Assembly (NCBI GenBank): GCA_028023455.1
Contig: JAQFVV010000032.1
Coordinates: 2,292,001 to 2,356,000, forward strand
Direction of reading: 5' to 3'
Length of the DNA stretch: 64,000 nucleotides
Origin: Epiperipatus broadwayi
Lineage: Eukaryota > Onychophora > Udeonychophora > Euonychophora > Peripatidae
Below, in pieces: positions 1 to 11,366 of this stretch (position 1 is its first letter; each line of letters opens with the position of its first letter). The notes under the pieces are model-generated. The model had not been told where the DNA came from. It saw only the letters and a list, made by a program, of their open reading frames with translations, and did no database searches. The translations under genes and the position numbers were made by a program.

Positions 1-1745
1 TAGTGAAAGCCCTCTTCCAAATAAGCAAGGTAAAAGAACTTTGACCACTTGCAATTCTTAAATCCTGCCTTCTCTGTAATATTTATATTTTAATCACCTA
101 TTTTAAATGTCTTCAAAATATGTATTCGTATAACTCTATATAACTAATCTATATTAAGCCTCCTATAAAATGTTTTTCCTTTTCTTTTAATTCCAAGCGG
201 CAAATAATTTTTATTTACATTTATGTATTTATGCCAATGATATTCTAAAATCGCAAGCATATAATTCATTTTCATTTCCCCACCCATCATTTACCGGATA
301 AATAACTTATAATTTGATTAAAACAAGTCTTATTCGACTTGCCCAGGTGTTCGCGATTTTAGATAAATAAACTAATTATATTCTTATGTTCACTGTAGAA
401 AAACAGATTGACATATGTTTTTCACATTTTCCATCCTAAATAATGCGCTATCTCTTATTCTTAAATTATATTATATATGTAAAACCCATCTTAGCTATTA
501 CCACTGCCCACTTATTTTGTAATAATTTATATATTTTCACAAGGGCATTGATTAATCAAAATTGAGATGTATTAAATGTGTGGGAAGTAATGAATAATTA
601 AGTAACATAATGTAAGGGGGAGGAGGATCTTAAGAGCTTAGTTTTATATTTAAGTATAATTATTATCTATGTTTGCTTAATGAAGTCATATCATTACGCC
701 GAATATTTCATAATTTATGGGCAATAAATATGTTTCGATCATCTTTAATCTTTAGAATTATATTTATATTACATTATTAAGCGTTATGTGCATAAAGGCC
801 ATTTCGTTTATATATATGTTCATGCTTCTTTCTCACATGGAGGTATTCGCGCAGTCGAGCCCCATCGTCGTTCTCTATGTCCTTAAACCAGGCTGTAAAA
901 CCACCCTGGGAACATCCTTGGTCTTATGTGCATGCTTTATATGGGAATCACTCTGGAAAATCCAGCTTGATAATGACATAGCCGACCATCATTCATCTCA
1001 ATACTGACCTTGCCTATGTTGCAGAGGAAATCGGTCAACTTCGTTCTTAAAATTCCCGAAGCACACTCCAGGATTCATAATTGGACCAACCCAATCAGCC
1101 GCCATGCACGCACCGCCTTTTCAGTGTCTTATTAGTCGCCCAGAAATAGTCATAAGCCGTAATGAGATGATTTCTTTAAACAGACATATTTCCATTAGTT
1201 TAATATACGTATTAATGCAATAGATTTAGTATCGTTTATATAATTATTCATTACCTACCTCGCACATTAATTATCTATAACTCCAATTAATCATAATATT
1301 GAATATAACCAAATGTAATATCTGCTTATAAAATTATTGTGTTTTAAATTAAGTAAATGCTCTTTTCATCTCTAGGGGTGTAATATTATTCTAGTAATGT
1401 ATTCCAATAGCGCTAATTCATTAAATCACACATATATATTATTGGCATAGCCGCAAATCTTATGTTATTGTTAAATATGAATTAAATATCTACCTAATAC
1501 TTACGAGGCTCATGACGGGTAACTAACCCGACATAATTTTGTTATTAATAAATCTTAAATATATATATATATATCAAACTCAAACCATTGCTTTCTTTTA
1601 ATTAAGTTAAAATATTAAGTTATTACTTATGCTCAATATGACTAGATGATCTCCGCTCAATACATAATTAATATGCTAGGTCACGAGCCTTCATTGCTCA
1701 TAAAATATAACTAGTTATTAAGTTATTCTATCATATAAGTTTAGC
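1..1745. other. No assignable gene; AT-rich with a GC-richer island
   Basis: I recognise no gene here. The stretch at about 780-1140 is less AT-rich than its surroundings and holds an open frame of 73 codons on the plus strand. Its predicted protein begins with a hydrophobic segment but resembles no family I know. A minus-strand frame across the same island also reads for short stretches without stops. It may be a relic of a transposon or exon. The remainder is AT-rich with short AT microsatellites near 1560. Confidence 0.4.
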
Positions 1746-1826
1746 CTAGAGTCTTTTTGTGTCTCCGATGACCGATGCCGGCGGTGAGAAGTAAATTAAG
1801 TCGATGTCATCGGGATTGTTGTTCAT
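1746..1826 (-). pseudogene. Possible piggyBac-type transposase N-terminal scrap
   Basis: A 26-codon minus-strand frame starts at an ATG and reads MNNNPDDIDLIYFSPPASV before a stop. An acidic Asp-Asp-Ile-Asp stretch followed by two prolines and an Asp is typical of the N-terminus of piggyBac-derived (PGBD-like) proteins, which usually continue into an acidic TDEDSG-like motif. That continuation is missing and no DDE domain is visible nearby. GC content around the frame is higher than in the flanks. It could equally be an unrelated exon or a chance frame. Confidence 0.18.
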
Positions 1827-1829
1827 AAT

Positions 1830-2685
1830 GTTATAGATCTGGGAAATAGGCAAATAGGGCAGAGTTCATGAGTGTTCCTGACCTGTGTATCTTGCGCACG
1901 ATTGGATTCAAGGTACTTTTGCCTAGATGCTAGATCTTGTTACGTGAACATACAAATCCGACCGGCACAATATAAAGTGTATACAATATAAATTGATCAA
2001 AAATGCAGAATTGAAGTCATTTACTTTTCAGTTTAAAATTTTAAAAACATTATTTTACATTAATTTTATTTACTTATTTTAAAAACAAGAAGATAACTAT
2101 TAACAAAAGATTTTTAGCTGCAAGCAATTTTTTATATATATTTTGCTTCATATTAATACATTTTGGCTTATATACAACCAAAATAGATGCTATTTTCTTG
2201 GACAGAGTAAATAATAATTGTATGAGCAATTGTTCAAGGAATCATATAATATTCAAGCACCCAAATAGCAGGTTGAGAGGAATAGTTTTATTTAAGTGCC
2301 CAAAAATGAATTTTTTATTTTTTACTGTTCTTAATCCAGGAACTGTTTTGATTGTCACTCTGACTCTATGGTTATCTTCCCCAGAGGCGCAGAATAGGCA
2401 GTTATCCATGATGAATGTTAATTTTTCAATATTCAAAAATTAAAGATCAGCTGAATAATGAAGTGTTCAGAAAAAAGATACATCTTTATATAATAATTTT
2501 CCTACTACTTATAGCAGACCTGCATATAAATGTTAAAAAAAAAACCCTGAAAAACTTAAATCACACTTACTGCAAGTCATTCCCAGTAAATCCTCAGGCC
2601 TCTGAGATAATATACTATCAAAAAGTTCAGAAATATCAGACGTCATTAATCTAAAAAGATATAAATAATTTCAAACATTAAAAAC
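1830..2685. other. No feature seen
   Basis: AT-rich sequence. Overlapping short frames on both strands around 2198-2654 have no recognisable domains and look like chance frames. Confidence 0.4.
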
Positions 2686-3095
2686 AATATCAAATTGGAA
2701 AAAACATTTTTAAAAATATATAAACTTAGAAGGAATTTGAACTCAGATTTTCAAGCTCATTACAGCTTATATAACTGATAAACATGACCACATATATGTG
2801 AAAAAGATAAATAATCTCCAATATACATATTTCATTCTGAACCATCACTCATCAGTTGGTCCAGATATAATCAGTGCTCAGTTTATATTATGATAGCAAA
2901 TCTTCATATTTTAATGGACAAATGTCAATCTTTTCCACTCTTTCTGGTTCGGCATGAAATCATATATTAGAGATTATTTACCTTTTTCACATGTATGTGG
3001 TCATGTGCATCTATTGTATAAGATGGAAAGGATAGCTGTATGAAGCTTGAAAGTCTGGTTCAAATCCCTTCTAAATTAACCTTAATTTCAGTATA
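2686..3095. repeat. Hammerhead repeat, inverted pair
   Basis: Two copies of the same repeat face each other. The left copy (about 2711-2890) is on the minus strand and the right one (about 2945-3090) on the plus strand. Each consists of a hammerhead-like segment, a linker containing TCACATGTATGTGGTCATG or its near match, and a terminal segment with TTGAAAGTCTGGTTCAAATC. The terminal segment resembles a tRNA B box. In better copies it also forms a hairpin between GAAGGGA and TCCCTTC, so the B-box match may be secondary. The right copy keeps only the 3' half of the hammerhead. The same repeat occurs at 36.7, 59.8-60.3 and 63.0-63.3 kb. Confidence 0.6.
2800..2885 (-). ncRNA. Hammerhead ribozyme-like motif, copy 1
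   Basis: On the minus strand, CUGAUGA (complement of 2849-2855) is followed by a degenerate stem II. An intact GAAA (complement of 2830-2833) comes next, then UAUGUAUA and UUGG. UUGG pairs with CCAA directly before CUGAUGA, forming proximal stem I. Stem III is two base pairs with a four-base loop and the cleavage triplet would be AUA. Stem II has two internal mismatches and distal stem I is weak, so activity is doubtful although the catalytic core bases are present. Confidence 0.5.
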
Positions 3096-6000
3096 GACAA
3101 TATACTTGTATTTAAATATTAAATATATAAACTGTAAAAAAATAAATTACTATACTAAAGTAAAATGCATTCATATTTCAAATATACATCCAGAAATAGA
3201 AAGTGCCTCATTATAAAAGTAAATGAGACAGTAAAATAATTGTTTATGAGTTTTGAAAGACACGAAAACAGTTTGAAAGATTATCAATCAACTATTCTTC
3301 AAGCTGAACAGTGCAATGCAATGTGTTGTTACAAAATATTTTTTAAAAAAACTAAACATCTAGGAAACAGTCAATCACACATTTTCCCAAGACACAGGTG
3401 GATTTTTAGATTTTAATATACATAATTGAAATTCATGTGAATCAGGCTCATTGAAAGATGAATATGTTAGTCAAGGAATTATTTTTAAAAAAGCACATAC
3501 AGTTATTGCAGAGAAAATGGCACACTCGTGTATTTCAGAAAGATTTGATAAATAGTGACAAAAATAAAATGATTCACATCTTACAAAATCTTGTCTCCAC
3601 AACTCTCACTAATCATGAGACATTAACAAACTTGAACATTAGCAACATTATAAAAATGACAGAATGTAGCATAATATTATCAGTGATGTCATGATTTTTG
3701 TCTGTTCACTGGTACCGATCAAATTTATCCACCAATAAAAGATAAATCTATGTTGACTCATTTGGATTCTAATATGAATTGTTATCCTCACTTTGAACAT
3801 TCAAATAGGATAATTTTTTTCATGTTGGAATTAATGCAGAGTTAATTAAAGCGCTGTTTCAGCATATACTCATTGTCAAATTTCACAAGATAATGGAGTT
3901 GACTAAATTTTCTTAAAATAGTATCTAATTTCCACTCTGGTTGGAGTGGAATCTAAGTTGAACTCATTTTTCCACACTTAACAGCTATGTCCACATATTT
4001 TTCTTGAATTTAATTGGCTTTAGGACATCTAGACAGATTTAAATTTTCTGATTTAAATATAATTCTGCTGGAAATTTTCTATTGTTGAGTCAAAACAACA
4101 TCTGAAAAGTAATTTTCAGACTTTTTTGGTGCATAAGTCCGTATTTTTCACTCATGGTTAGTCAATCATTTCTTGATTGTATGCACATTTACTTCAGTCT
4201 GTTTGTAGCTGCCTGAAAAAATGCAAATTTTAAATATACTATCTTCTTAGCAATATTTCTGAAATTTTTAACTTGTGAATGTTGATGCATTGTAGAATTC
4301 GAGAACATCTGGGAACCTGTCATAAAAAACACATCTTGAAGAATTTCAATAAGTGTGATGTTGGGACAGTTTTGACAGGTTTGATTTCTGCCCATTTTGA
4401 TTTTGCATCACTTCCTTTTTAATGGACAAGCATAATTGATATGAATAGATTGTCAGTTTTCTTCTGATTCCTCCAAGAATGAAGAGCAACTTTTTAAGGT
4501 TCTTTTTTATGTTGGTGTATACACTGTATCCATGTACCAGTTGCTCAACGTCATTATCACTGTTGCACCAGTATATAGTGTAATGCTAGTGAGATATATG
4601 CTATAAAACAAATGCATATATCTGCACTACATATATGTTCAAACAAATAAATAAACAAAAGAAAAGAAAAACGAGATTAGTTAAAAAAATAATATATTTA
4701 AGAAGTAGATTTTAAACTGTAATTTTGTAAAAATAAAATATTTTATATTTTTCTTTTAAAATAGAATAAAACTATTTATTAAGAGTGGATGGGGAAAAGA
4801 ATTAGGAGAAATAAAAATTTAAAACCGCTCTCTCTTCTTTTTATCAATTAAAAAGAAAAAGAAATAAATGTTTTAAAAAATTTAATAAATGTAAAATATT
4901 AAAATAAAATTAGTTATAAAGAAACTTTTGTGAAAATATCTCATTGGCAGAAATGCAATTAATTTGGAAAAATTCCTGGATGATAAGATATTATATTAAT
5001 CTAATAAAGATTAGATAAACGAAATGCAAAAAAAAAAATTAATTAGAAGTATATTTAAGTTATGATAAAAATTAAAACTATGATAAGGAAATAAACAATG
5101 GGAGAGGTAGATATAGTAAGTGTGACTTGGCTATTATTATATTCATCCACTTCATATTCAGATCATTCATATTGAGATTTGTAGAGTTTCATTCAGACAT
5201 TCAGAAATTTAAGTGCAGTAGTGAACCAGTCATTACTGATGCAGATATTAATGTAGAAGCTGCAGAATTAGCAACATGTATTGCTAGAAAGCCATATGAG
5301 TGTTCAACTGGGCTTCATGCCCGAGTCCCCAATTTCCATCAATTATCCTCACCTGGAACCAATGCCTAAACTGCGAAAAGATGCTGCCGCATCCTCTTTC
5401 TCCCATTTTCAAGTCTAAGAATGGAAGACAAGCCCTGAAATTATCAATGGAAACCAAATGGCCAAACGGTTGCTGACTTTGGAAACTTCCCCTTTGCAGG
5501 GGATTACATTGACAAATTGTTTTATTATATATTTAGGGGTATAGCATTATATCAGTTCAGTATTAAATCAAAAATTTAAATATAAAATGAAAATACAGTT
5601 TAGATGTTTTAGTAATTAGCTTAAATAATAATTGCTTTAAAAAGGGGGGGAAAGAGTCTTTTAAATTAAATTGTTTTGTTTTAATTTATGTTTTGAAGAA
5701 TTCATATCTGAATATTTTTTGTGCTATAAAATAAAGCGATTATTTAAAAAAAGGTTACTGACACTGAATATTGGACGAACAATGAACAATTGTTTAATAA
5801 CAGAATTTAAGTTAAAATATATAAAGTCAAGCAATCATTATTATTCTAGTAACAAGTTTGGAATGATAATAAAAAAATTTTAAACACCAGTTTGTTTTTT
5901 TAAAAATAAAATTTGGTTTAAACTTTAATTTCAAAACATGTTTACCACTATTTCAAACCACCCACCAACCATCCACCCCAACCTCTCAAAATAATTTAAA

Positions 6001-7784
6001 CACAAAATAACCAGGATTTTTTTTTTTTTTTGCCCATGGTGTACAAATATAATTTTTGTCCAAACCTTTATGATAGAAAGTTTTATTGGAAATTAAACTT
6101 GTTGTTTTTAATAGTAAATATACCCTTGTTTGATAGGTGGAATCCTTTAGTTTAGCCATAGAACTGTGCTACATTTAAATATTATTGTCAATAAAAAAAA
6201 ATTATTTTATAGTAATGGTTTCAGGCTACTTTCACTTTATAGGGTTAAGATTCAGAATAGATTTGCATCACTAAATTATTGATCATGTCAATAATTTATT
6301 TTTTTATATAAAAATTGTTTATTAAGAAACTTGTTTTCTTTTTAAAAAATAAAATTAGGCAAATATCTTGTCACTTGCCTTCATAGGTTTTATTGTAATT
6401 AAAAGGGTAACTTAATATAAGATTCATATATATTTGTCAATCAAAGTTATTGACAAGAATAAAAATCATTCTGGCATATCTAAAAGAAAGAGCATCATTT
6501 GCCTGTCATGTCCATAATCTAAGGTAAAAATTAGAAAGTTTTAGGGGGTATAAACAGTCTTAAGATTGTTTTTTCCTTTTTTAAAAAAAATAAAATAACA
6601 AACCCATCACCAACTCAACTAGCTATTCAATTATTGCTTGGATAGAAATCTAGCTATTTTTAGTTAATCCCTAAAACAAAATGAAAAAAGTAAGACCATC
6701 CTATTATGTAAAACTTTCTACCCCACTGTTCTATGAAGGGTATTTTAACTATTTATTTAAATAAATATGAATATTAAAAATTTAAAGCACTATTTAATAA
6801 TAATTAAATTGAATTCTTTCCCAAATTAAATGTCTTATATAATAGGAACATTCTTGAAAATATATTTCAATTTCTCAAAGTGCTTTTTATGTTACATAAT
6901 ATCTTCAAATAAGAAAAACAGGTTATTTTGATAGCAGATACTTTGTTCTTAAATTCAATTTTACCCAACATCAAATAACTTTTCCATTATATACGAGTTG
7001 TTTGAAACTAAATACAGAACCATCCATAAGTAAGTGTATGATCTTTAATCAATGCTTTAACAGAAATTTATATTTTAGAGTTGATTGTGATTAAAATAAG
7101 CTTGCTAGTCTTGCAAAAATGCTTAATATATTGATTTTTTTGACTTCTGATTGTCATCCATCATGATAAGTTGGTTGTTAAAATAAGATATCTAAATTTT
7201 TCTTCAGCAACAAAAAAAAAAAAAAGAAGAAGAATGCAATCTATGGTTATATCTATATCAGATATAAAATGTGTTGAAACCTGGAGTTGCAAAAAATAAA
7301 ATGAAATTAATAAAAGTAAGGATTAAGATAATCAAAATTACTTTAACTCGAGCTTGTGTTGCTATAGTCTCTTATAAAAAAAAAAAAGTTTCATAAGCAT
7401 AACAGTAGAAATGTTACAAAAAAAAAACCAAAAATCAAATTTTTTGAGGAAATGTTCATTAATGTTGTGTCAGATTTCAAAATACCAAGATAAAATAAGA
7501 TTAAAAACAATATATCACTAATAAACTATATATTATAATAAATTGGCAATAATAATTCACATGATTGACTTCTGCATCCTAAAAGTTAATGGTTTCAGCT
7601 AAAAAAAAAAAAAATTAAATTCCAGCAAAAAAAAATCACTATGGCAACCAAATAAAATCCAGACACGAGCCTATGAACAACAGACAATGCATACAATTCA
7701 TGCAGGGCTTCAGAAGCTAATAATTTTGTATTCTCCATAAAGGTAAAGCTTGTAAGCTGAATGATTTTTGAAGAAAAATTTTCA
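3096..7784. other. No gene recognised; AT-rich
   Basis: No domain is recognised in any frame. Frames at 3458-3694 (plus) and 4189-4395 (minus) are longer than average but match nothing I know. The stretch 4690-5120 (A-rich with a CTCTCTCTTC patch) loosely resembles 12640-13150, so both may belong to one unidentified repeat. The segment 5200-5520 is GC-richer and carries an 80-codon frame of unknown nature. Confidence 0.35.
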
Positions 7785-8035
7785 ATTGTAACATGTTGAA
7801 TTTATTGTTTTTCTGAAGGTTTGTGATGATGGTGTTTTAGTTGTATTTTTATATTAAACTATTTTCCTCATCTAATATGTGTATTGAATGTCTTTAGAAA
7901 AATTTAACTTTATTTAAATATTCTAAATACATTCAACTGTTACTAATAGAACAGCAAACAGGTTAGTACAAGCACGTTTTGAGAGGTATTATTCTCCCCT
8001 CTTCTTCATGTGTTGCTGGCCTGACTAGTGATAAT

Positions 8036-8120
8036 ACTAGCATGGGATTTGAACCAGGATCCTTAGATTCTTGAGTATTGAATTTTAAGGTAACACTCTA
8101 ACCAACTGAGCCATCCTGCC
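8036..8120 (-). promoter_or_regulatory. tRNA-like A-box/B-box module of Penelope element 1
   Basis: The minus strand reads TGGCTCAGTTGG (complement of 8102-8113), a good Pol III A box. It is followed about 47 bases later by GGTTCAAATCC (complement of 8045-8055), a B box. GCTC and GAGC flank the A box as a D-stem. The long segment between the boxes suggests a class II (Leu/Ser-like) origin. It lies about 30 bases after the endonuclease reading frame. The same module sits at the same place in the other two copies, so it belongs to the element. Confidence 0.65.
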
Positions 8121-8151
8121 AAAGGCAACAGTCTGTAGAAATTTCATATAC

Positions 8152-10510
8152 TTATCTATGAAGTTGCTCCTGATTTCTCCACTTTTGCCTAAGAGCAAAG
8201 TTGATTAGTGTTTTCCATACATTATGTATAGTCACGGTAGGTTGGCTTATGGGATTTTTTGCCATTGTCATATGAGTGGTTTCTTTAAAGTTTCTTCTTT
8301 GTACCTTTTCTTTTCTATTAAATATTTTGTATTTTCCCAATTGAACATATGTTCATTGGCACATACATGGTCTGTTACCTTAGACACATCTCTTTTCTCT
8401 CTTCTAATAATCAGTTTGTGTTCTTGCAAGCTCTTTTCAATGGGACGACTGGTCTCGCAAATATATGTTCTTCCACATTCACATGGCATTTCACAGATGT
8501 AGTTTTTTTCTTTTCAGCATTTCAAGTTTAAGCTTTGTAGATGTTAGAATACCTTATAGTGTGGTACAGCTCTGGAAAGCTGTTCTGATGTTATACTGAT
8601 TGTAGATTTTCCTTAATTTGTCTGTTATTTTTGAAATGTTTTAGTACACTACAGTACATAATTGTCTTTCCTCTTGGTAGTTCTTTTTGTTGTTTATTTA
8701 ACATTTTCTTGATGGATAACTATTTTTCATGAGTTTGTTCTATATAGATCTTTTCTTTTTCAAAAAGAAATCACTGATTTCTGAACAAACTTTTTTCGGT
8801 GTGTTTCATAGTGGTGGTATAACTCCATGTTTTGTGTTTCTGGTGTGATTGGATATAGAGGCTAGGTATGTTCCTGTATATATAAGTTTTCGGTAAACTG
8901 TAGTTTTGACTTTGCCATAAGGAAGTATTGTCATGAACATCTAAGAATGAAAATTTTTGTTCTTGTTTTGATTCTATTATGAATTTAATTGAAGGGGATA
9001 TGTTATTGATGTGTTTCTAGAAAGTCAGTAGCAGTGCTTTGCCTATGGCCATACAACAAATGTATCATCCATATAGCGAAGCCAAACTTTAGGTGGTATG
9101 CAGTAGTTTTTATGGCTAAGGTTTCAAATTCTTCCATGGAAATGTTGCTAATCAGGGGAGACAATGGTGAGCCCATAGCCATTCCTTGATTTTGTTGGGA
9201 GAATTCTGTGTTATATTGAAAGTAGGTTGTTTTATGCAGAATGTTAATAGTTCCACTATACTATCAATAGGAAGAGCTGAGCTGTCCTGGTTTGTAAACT
9301 ATTATCACCATTTAATCTTTTCCTTACAATACACAATGCTTCTTCATCTTCACATGGTACATTCATGAATAAACTTTCCATATCAAATCTTGCCAGTAAT
9401 CCAATTTTCATGTTGTCTAGAATCCCTGACAAAGGACTGGGTCTTGTATGCCAAAGAACTTAGAACTTTGGGGAAAAATCTTGCCAAATTTTGGCAAGAT
9501 GAATCCCTAGAACAAACAATAGACCTTAATGGAACATGATCCTTATGGATTTTAGATAGATCATAAAGATGAGAAATTTTGCTGAAATATGATGTTATTT
9601 TACTTTTTTCTGAATCAGTGAAGTTGTAATGCATTCTGAGTAATGCTTGTAACTTTGTTTCCATACTCAGTATTGGATTTTTTGCCATTTTTCTACATTG
9701 GACTGCTGTGAGTAGTTCTTGTATTTTGTTGTCATAATCAGTTGTATCCATTACAACAGTTACCTTGCCTTTGTCAGCAGGGAGAATAATTATAGATTTA
9801 TCTATTTTGAGAGATTTAATTGCTTTCCTCATACTATAGGATATGTTTGACTTCAATTTTTGATGCTTGTCAAGTGTTCTTTTTATTCTCCAGCGTAATT
9901 CTGCTGCTTCTTCTAAAGGCAATTTTTGAGTGACTTCCTCAGTGGCCACCATTATATCCAATAAAGGGATATTAGACAGTGTTATGGCAAAGTTTAATCT
10001 TCTTTCAATAACATAAATTTCAGTATCTGCTAGATGTTTAGAACTGAGATTTTTAACAGATGAAGTTAGTACATTGCTTGGTACATTATTACTTTTGATA
10101 TGGTCATGTAGGTTAGCAAGTTTTTTCTTTTGGCATTCTTTTATTTTTTCATGTAATGTAAAATATGTTTTTCTTACTGTCTGAGAAAGTCTTATAGTAG
10201 TCTTCATTAGTAAGTATATTTTTCAGAAAACATTCTACATTATTGATGGAATGCATTGTTTGATACATAGAAAACTTTGGAGCACTTATTCTTTCTTTTA
10301 ATATAGCTTCACTTGCTCTCTGAGTAATTTTCGCAGCTCTCTGAGTAATTTTCGCAGCTCTCTGAGAGTTAATTGGAGGTTTTAGTTACAAATCTTTAGG
10401 AATAATCCCTTCAGATTTACATTTGCATAAGAAAGTTAAATGATTTTCTACTTTGACCAGCTTTAGACATAATTTTTTATAATGACTAAAGTTTTATATA
10501 GTGTTGGGTC
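8152..10510 (-). pseudogene. Penelope-like reverse transcriptase plus GIY-YIG endonuclease, decayed
   Basis: The protein combined reverse transcription and endonucleolytic cleavage to insert the element. The longest open part is 274 codons (9383-10207). It contains the Penelope-typical block ILPADKGKVTVVMDTTDYD and then LYDLSKIHKDHVPLRSIV. Downstream, in shifted frames, are SFD-like and TNVPCE-like residues and the catalytic YMDD (complement of about 9064-9075, reading YMDDTF). The C-terminus has a GIY-YIG domain with CECGRTYICET, where the expected YIGET glycine is Cys, then an EHKL segment (8268-8489). Several frameshifts and stops separate these parts, so the gene is dead. The N-terminal part upstream of 10207 can be read in another frame up to about 10510 (KLVKVENHLTFLCKCK). 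Confidence 0.85.
10315..10369. repeat. 21-bp tandem repeat, about 2.6 copies
   Basis: The unit GCTCTCTGAGTAATTTTCGC plus one base is repeated from 10315, 10336 and 10357. It lies in the N-terminal part of the Penelope reading frame on the minus strand. Since 21 is a multiple of three, it adds a seven-residue repeat (RAAKITQ) without a frameshift. Confidence 0.85.
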
Positions 10511-10534
10511 CATAGCGAATACTTAGTATTTTCG

Positions 10535-11366
10535 TGAAGGTTTGTGATGGTGGTGTTCTAGTTGCATTTTTATATTGGAATATTTTCATCATCTAATATG
10601 TGTTTTGAATGTCTTTAGAAAAATTTAACTTTATTTAAATATTCTAAATACATTCAACTGTTAGTAATAGAACATGCACAATGTTTCAAGTATTATTCTT
10701 CCCTCTTCTTCAGGTGTTTCTGCCTGAACAGTAAGAGTACTAGCATGGGATTAAAACATGGACCCTTAGATTCTAGAGTATTGAATTTTAAGGTAATGCT
10801 CTAACCAACTGAGCCATGCTGCCAAAGGCAACAGACTATGAGGTTTCTCCTGATTTCTCCAATTTTCCTAAGGGCAAAGTTTATTAGTGGTTTCCATACA
10901 TTATATATAGTCACACTAGGTTGGCTTATGAGATTTTTTGCCATTGTCATGTGAGCAGCTTCTTTAAATTTTCTTCTTTGTACCTTTTCTTCTCTATCCA
11001 ATATTTTTGTATTTTCCCAATTGAACATGTTCATTGACACATACATGATCTACTACCTTAGACACATCTGTTTGCTCTCTTCTAATCATCAGTTTGTTCT
11101 TGCAAGTGATTTGCAATGGGATGACTGGTCTCACCAATATATGTTCTTCCACATTCACGTGGTATTTCATAGAAGCAGTTTTGTCTTTTCAGCATTTCAA
11201 GTTTAGGCTTTGTAGATGTTAGAATTTCTCATAATATGGTAAGGTTCTGGCTGTTCTGATGTTATAATGATTGCCGATTTTCCTTAATTTGTCTGCGGTT
11301 TTTGGAATATATGGGTACACTTTCCCTTGATGGCTCTTTTTATTATCTATTGAACATTTTCTTAAT
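10535..11366 (-). repeat. Upstream pseudo-LTR (partial tandem copy) of Penelope element 1
   Basis: The minus strand reads the linker before the endonuclease (11350-11220), a shortened GIY-YIG region with a frame covering 10801-11046, the tRNA-like module and the tail. This repeats the 3' part of the downstream unit in the same orientation. The central GIY-YIG part is damaged. The left end at 10535 runs straight into the N-terminal coding region of the next unit, consistent with head-to-tail tandem integration. Confidence 0.75.
10738..10825 (-). promoter_or_regulatory. tRNA-like module, second copy
   Basis: The A box TGGCTCAGTTGG is intact (complement of 10805-10816), flanked by GCTC and GAGC. 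The B-box region has decayed to CATGTTTTAATCC. The acceptor-like ends AGCATGG and CCCATGCT are complementary. The position relative to the endonuclease end and the tail is the same as in the copy at 8036-8120. Confidence 0.55.

Larger units (their letters stand above)
7785..11366 (-). mobile_element. Penelope-like element 1, minus-strand unit with upstream partial unit
   Basis: A Penelope-like retroelement reads right to left. The order is N-terminal region and reverse transcriptase (about 10510-8530), GIY-YIG endonuclease (8530-8150), tRNA-like module (8120-8036) and a 3' tail (8030-7785). The tail, tRNA-like module and C-terminal coding end are repeated upstream at 10535-11366 in the same orientation. 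That tandem partial copy is what Penelope literature calls a pLTR. The 7818-7960 and 10536-10680 tails are nearly identical over more than 100 bases. At 11366 the sequence switches to an inverted plus-strand copy, the usual head-to-head arrangement of this class. Confidence 0.85.

Noticed and set aside
8036-8120. Functional tRNA gene
   Set aside because: The anticodon arm does not fold and the segment between boxes is too long and variable. It is part of a repeated element.
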